Assembly: GCA_025060635.1 (NCBI GenBank)
Contig: JANXBN010000001.1
Span: 858,007 to 922,006, forward strand
Reading direction: 5' to 3'
DNA length: 64,000 nt
DNA from: Candidatus Kryptonium sp.
Lineage (GTDB): Bacteria; Bacteroidota; Ignavibacteria; Kryptoniales; Kryptoniaceae
The notes below the pieces were generated by a model. The model did no database searches and was not told where the DNA came from. It saw only the letters and a list, made by a program, of their open reading frames with translations. Below, piece by piece: positions 63,201-64,000 of this stretch. Both the position numbers and the translations under genes were made by a program. The first letter of the stretch is position 1, and each line of letters begins with the position of its first letter.

Positions 63201-64000
63201 TATGAGGTTAATAAATGGTGTTAATTTATTTTTGGTTTTAATTTTAATTTCTGGTGTTTTGTTTTCGCAGAATCCGGAGTGGGTGAATTTCACATATGGT
63301 AATGATGTTTACGCAGTTGCGATAGAGGGTAGTTATGTTTGGGTAGGTACAAGCGGGGGACTTGTTCGGCTTGATAGGACAACTGGGGCAATGACATTTT
63401 ACAACAGGTCAAATTCAGGTTTACCAAGTAATTATGTTTATTCAATCGCCATAGATGGACAAGGAAACAAGTGGATTGGGACATATGGAGGGCTTGCTAT
63501 GTTTGATGGTTCAAGATGGATAGTTTACAACACGACGAATTCAGGTTTGCCAAGTGATTGGGTTAATTCAATCGCCATAGATGGCCAGGGGAACAAGTGG
63601 ATTGGGACAATTGGTGGAGGGCTTGCTATGTTTGATGGTTCAAGATGGACAGTTTACAACATATGGAATTCAGGTTTGCCAAGTGATTATGTTTATTCAA
63701 TCGCCATAGATGGCCAGGGGAACAAGTGGATTGGGACATATGGTGGAGGGCTTGCTATGTTTGATGGTTCAAGATGGATTGTTTACAACACGACGAATTC
63801 AGGTTTGCCAAGTGATACTGTTATTTCAATCGCCATAGATGGCCAGGGGAACAAGTGGATTGGGACTTGGGGAGGAGGGCTTGCTATGTTTGATGGTTCA
63901 AGATGGAGAGTTTACAACATATGGAATTCAGGTTTGCCAAGTGATATTGTTATTTCAATCGCCATAGATGGCCAGAGGAACAAGTGGATTGGGACATGGG
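63201..64000 (+). CDS. Secreted two-component-regulator-propeller (Reg_prop) repeat protein, cut by window edge
   Basis: A frame open from ATG 63201 to the end of the window with no stop. A signal peptide (about residues 1-24, LFLVLILISGVLFSQ) is followed by beta-propeller units. The first unit (VYAVAIEGSYVWVGTSGGL) is diverged; then come five near-identical units of 42-43 residues, SGLPSDYVYSIAIDGQGNKW followed by IGTYGGGLAMFDGSRWIVYN and TTN or IWN, with the last cut off. These match Reg_prop (PF07494-like) blades; such proteins usually carry a sensor kinase, a sorting signal or nothing downstream, which cannot be seen here. AAGGAGAG is a good ribosome-binding site. Possibly a surface or periplasmic sensor. 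Confidence 0.85.
63412..64000 (+). repeat. Tandem 129-bp coding repeats with two-unit higher order
   Basis: Starts of units, marked by AATTCAGGT, are at 63412, 63538, 63667, 63796 and 63925: one 126-base step, then three of 129 bases. Except for a few codons the units are almost identical in DNA. Endings alternate (codons for TTN, IWN, TTN, IWN), so the array also has a 258-base period. Confidence 0.9.

Noticed and set aside
63030..63484. Minus-strand frames opposite the propeller gene
   Set aside because: They lie antisense to a signal peptide and repeats and contain no recognisable domain.
63412..64000. Tandem repeats as a CRISPR array
   Set aside because: The repeats are coding, contiguous and have no spacers.

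Overview
The window is an AT-rich (roughly 35-37% G+C by eye), densely packed bacterial chromosome segment with about 58 protein genes, one tRNA, the RNase P RNA and very little non-coding DNA. Several genes point to a Gram-negative member of the FCB group (Bacteroidota/Ignavibacteria/Kryptonia-like): a PorV/UPF0164-type outer-membrane protein, a GWxTD-type protein, a DUF5683-type exported protein, a BshB1-type bacillithiol deacetylase, Kdo synthesis (kdsA, kdsC) and a Reg_prop beta-propeller protein. My closest guess is a Candidatus Kryptonia-like thermophile; that is an impression from gene content, not something proven here. No phage, insertion sequence, CRISPR array or integrase was found.

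Layout. 1-3365 (+): end of a polyprenyl synthetase, HPr, enzyme I, and a bifunctional phosphoglucose/phosphomannose isomerase. 3386-6897 (-): a decayed gene remnant, larE, aroE and a TPR protein. 7018-9887 (-): a redox cluster of a Rieske protein, a QueG-HAD fusion and thioredoxin reductase, ending in a clear terminator. 9979-17594 (+): glnD, an unknown gene, a PflX-type radical SAM protein and 2-oxoacid:ferredoxin oxidoreductase (korAB) with a terminator. 17611-27482 (+): promoter, leader with a terminator-like hairpin, zinc-ribbon coiled-coil gene, rnpB, recJ, yebC, ruvC, ruvA, a DUF5683-type gene, an RluA-type synthase, a methyltransferase, a PurM-like gene, thiE and a BtuF-like protein. 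27466-36001 (-): dnaX, a PorV-like gene, bshB1, a small membrane protein, mgsA, kdsA, kdsC, uvrA. 36182-41880: an exported protein (+), then glycerophosphodiesterase, an RlmI-like methyltransferase, DoxX and a GH94-like protein (all -), with tRNA-Pro on the + strand. 41996-48583 (+): a five-gene two-component cluster. 48627-53051 (-): GWxTD protein, pdxA, glycerate kinase, homocysteine S-methyltransferase. 53263-61919 (+): an 11-gene block from ygfZ to hisJ, including pduO, ispE and the AMMECR1-Memo pair. 61920-62885 (-): pfkA. 63201-64000 (+): a secreted beta-propeller protein of near-identical 129-bp repeats that runs off the window.

Functionally this is mostly housekeeping DNA: DNA repair and replication (recJ, ruvAC, uvrA, dnaX), central carbon metabolism (PGI/PMI, pfkA, korAB, mgsA, glycerate kinase), cofactors (thiE, pdxA, PduO, ispE, bshB1), envelope (Kdo, PorV, GWxTD) and RNA modification (QueG, RluA, RlmI-like). 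The least ordinary elements are the repeat-propeller gene at the right edge, the QueG-HAD fusion, the PurM-like/thiE pair, the sensory cluster with a REC-DHp protein lacking an ATPase domain and a degenerate receiver, and the way rnpB is wedged between two genes with no spacing. Recurrent promoter motifs (TTGACA-like, 17-nt spacer, TATATT or TATTTT, often preceded by TTGT) can be read at several sites.
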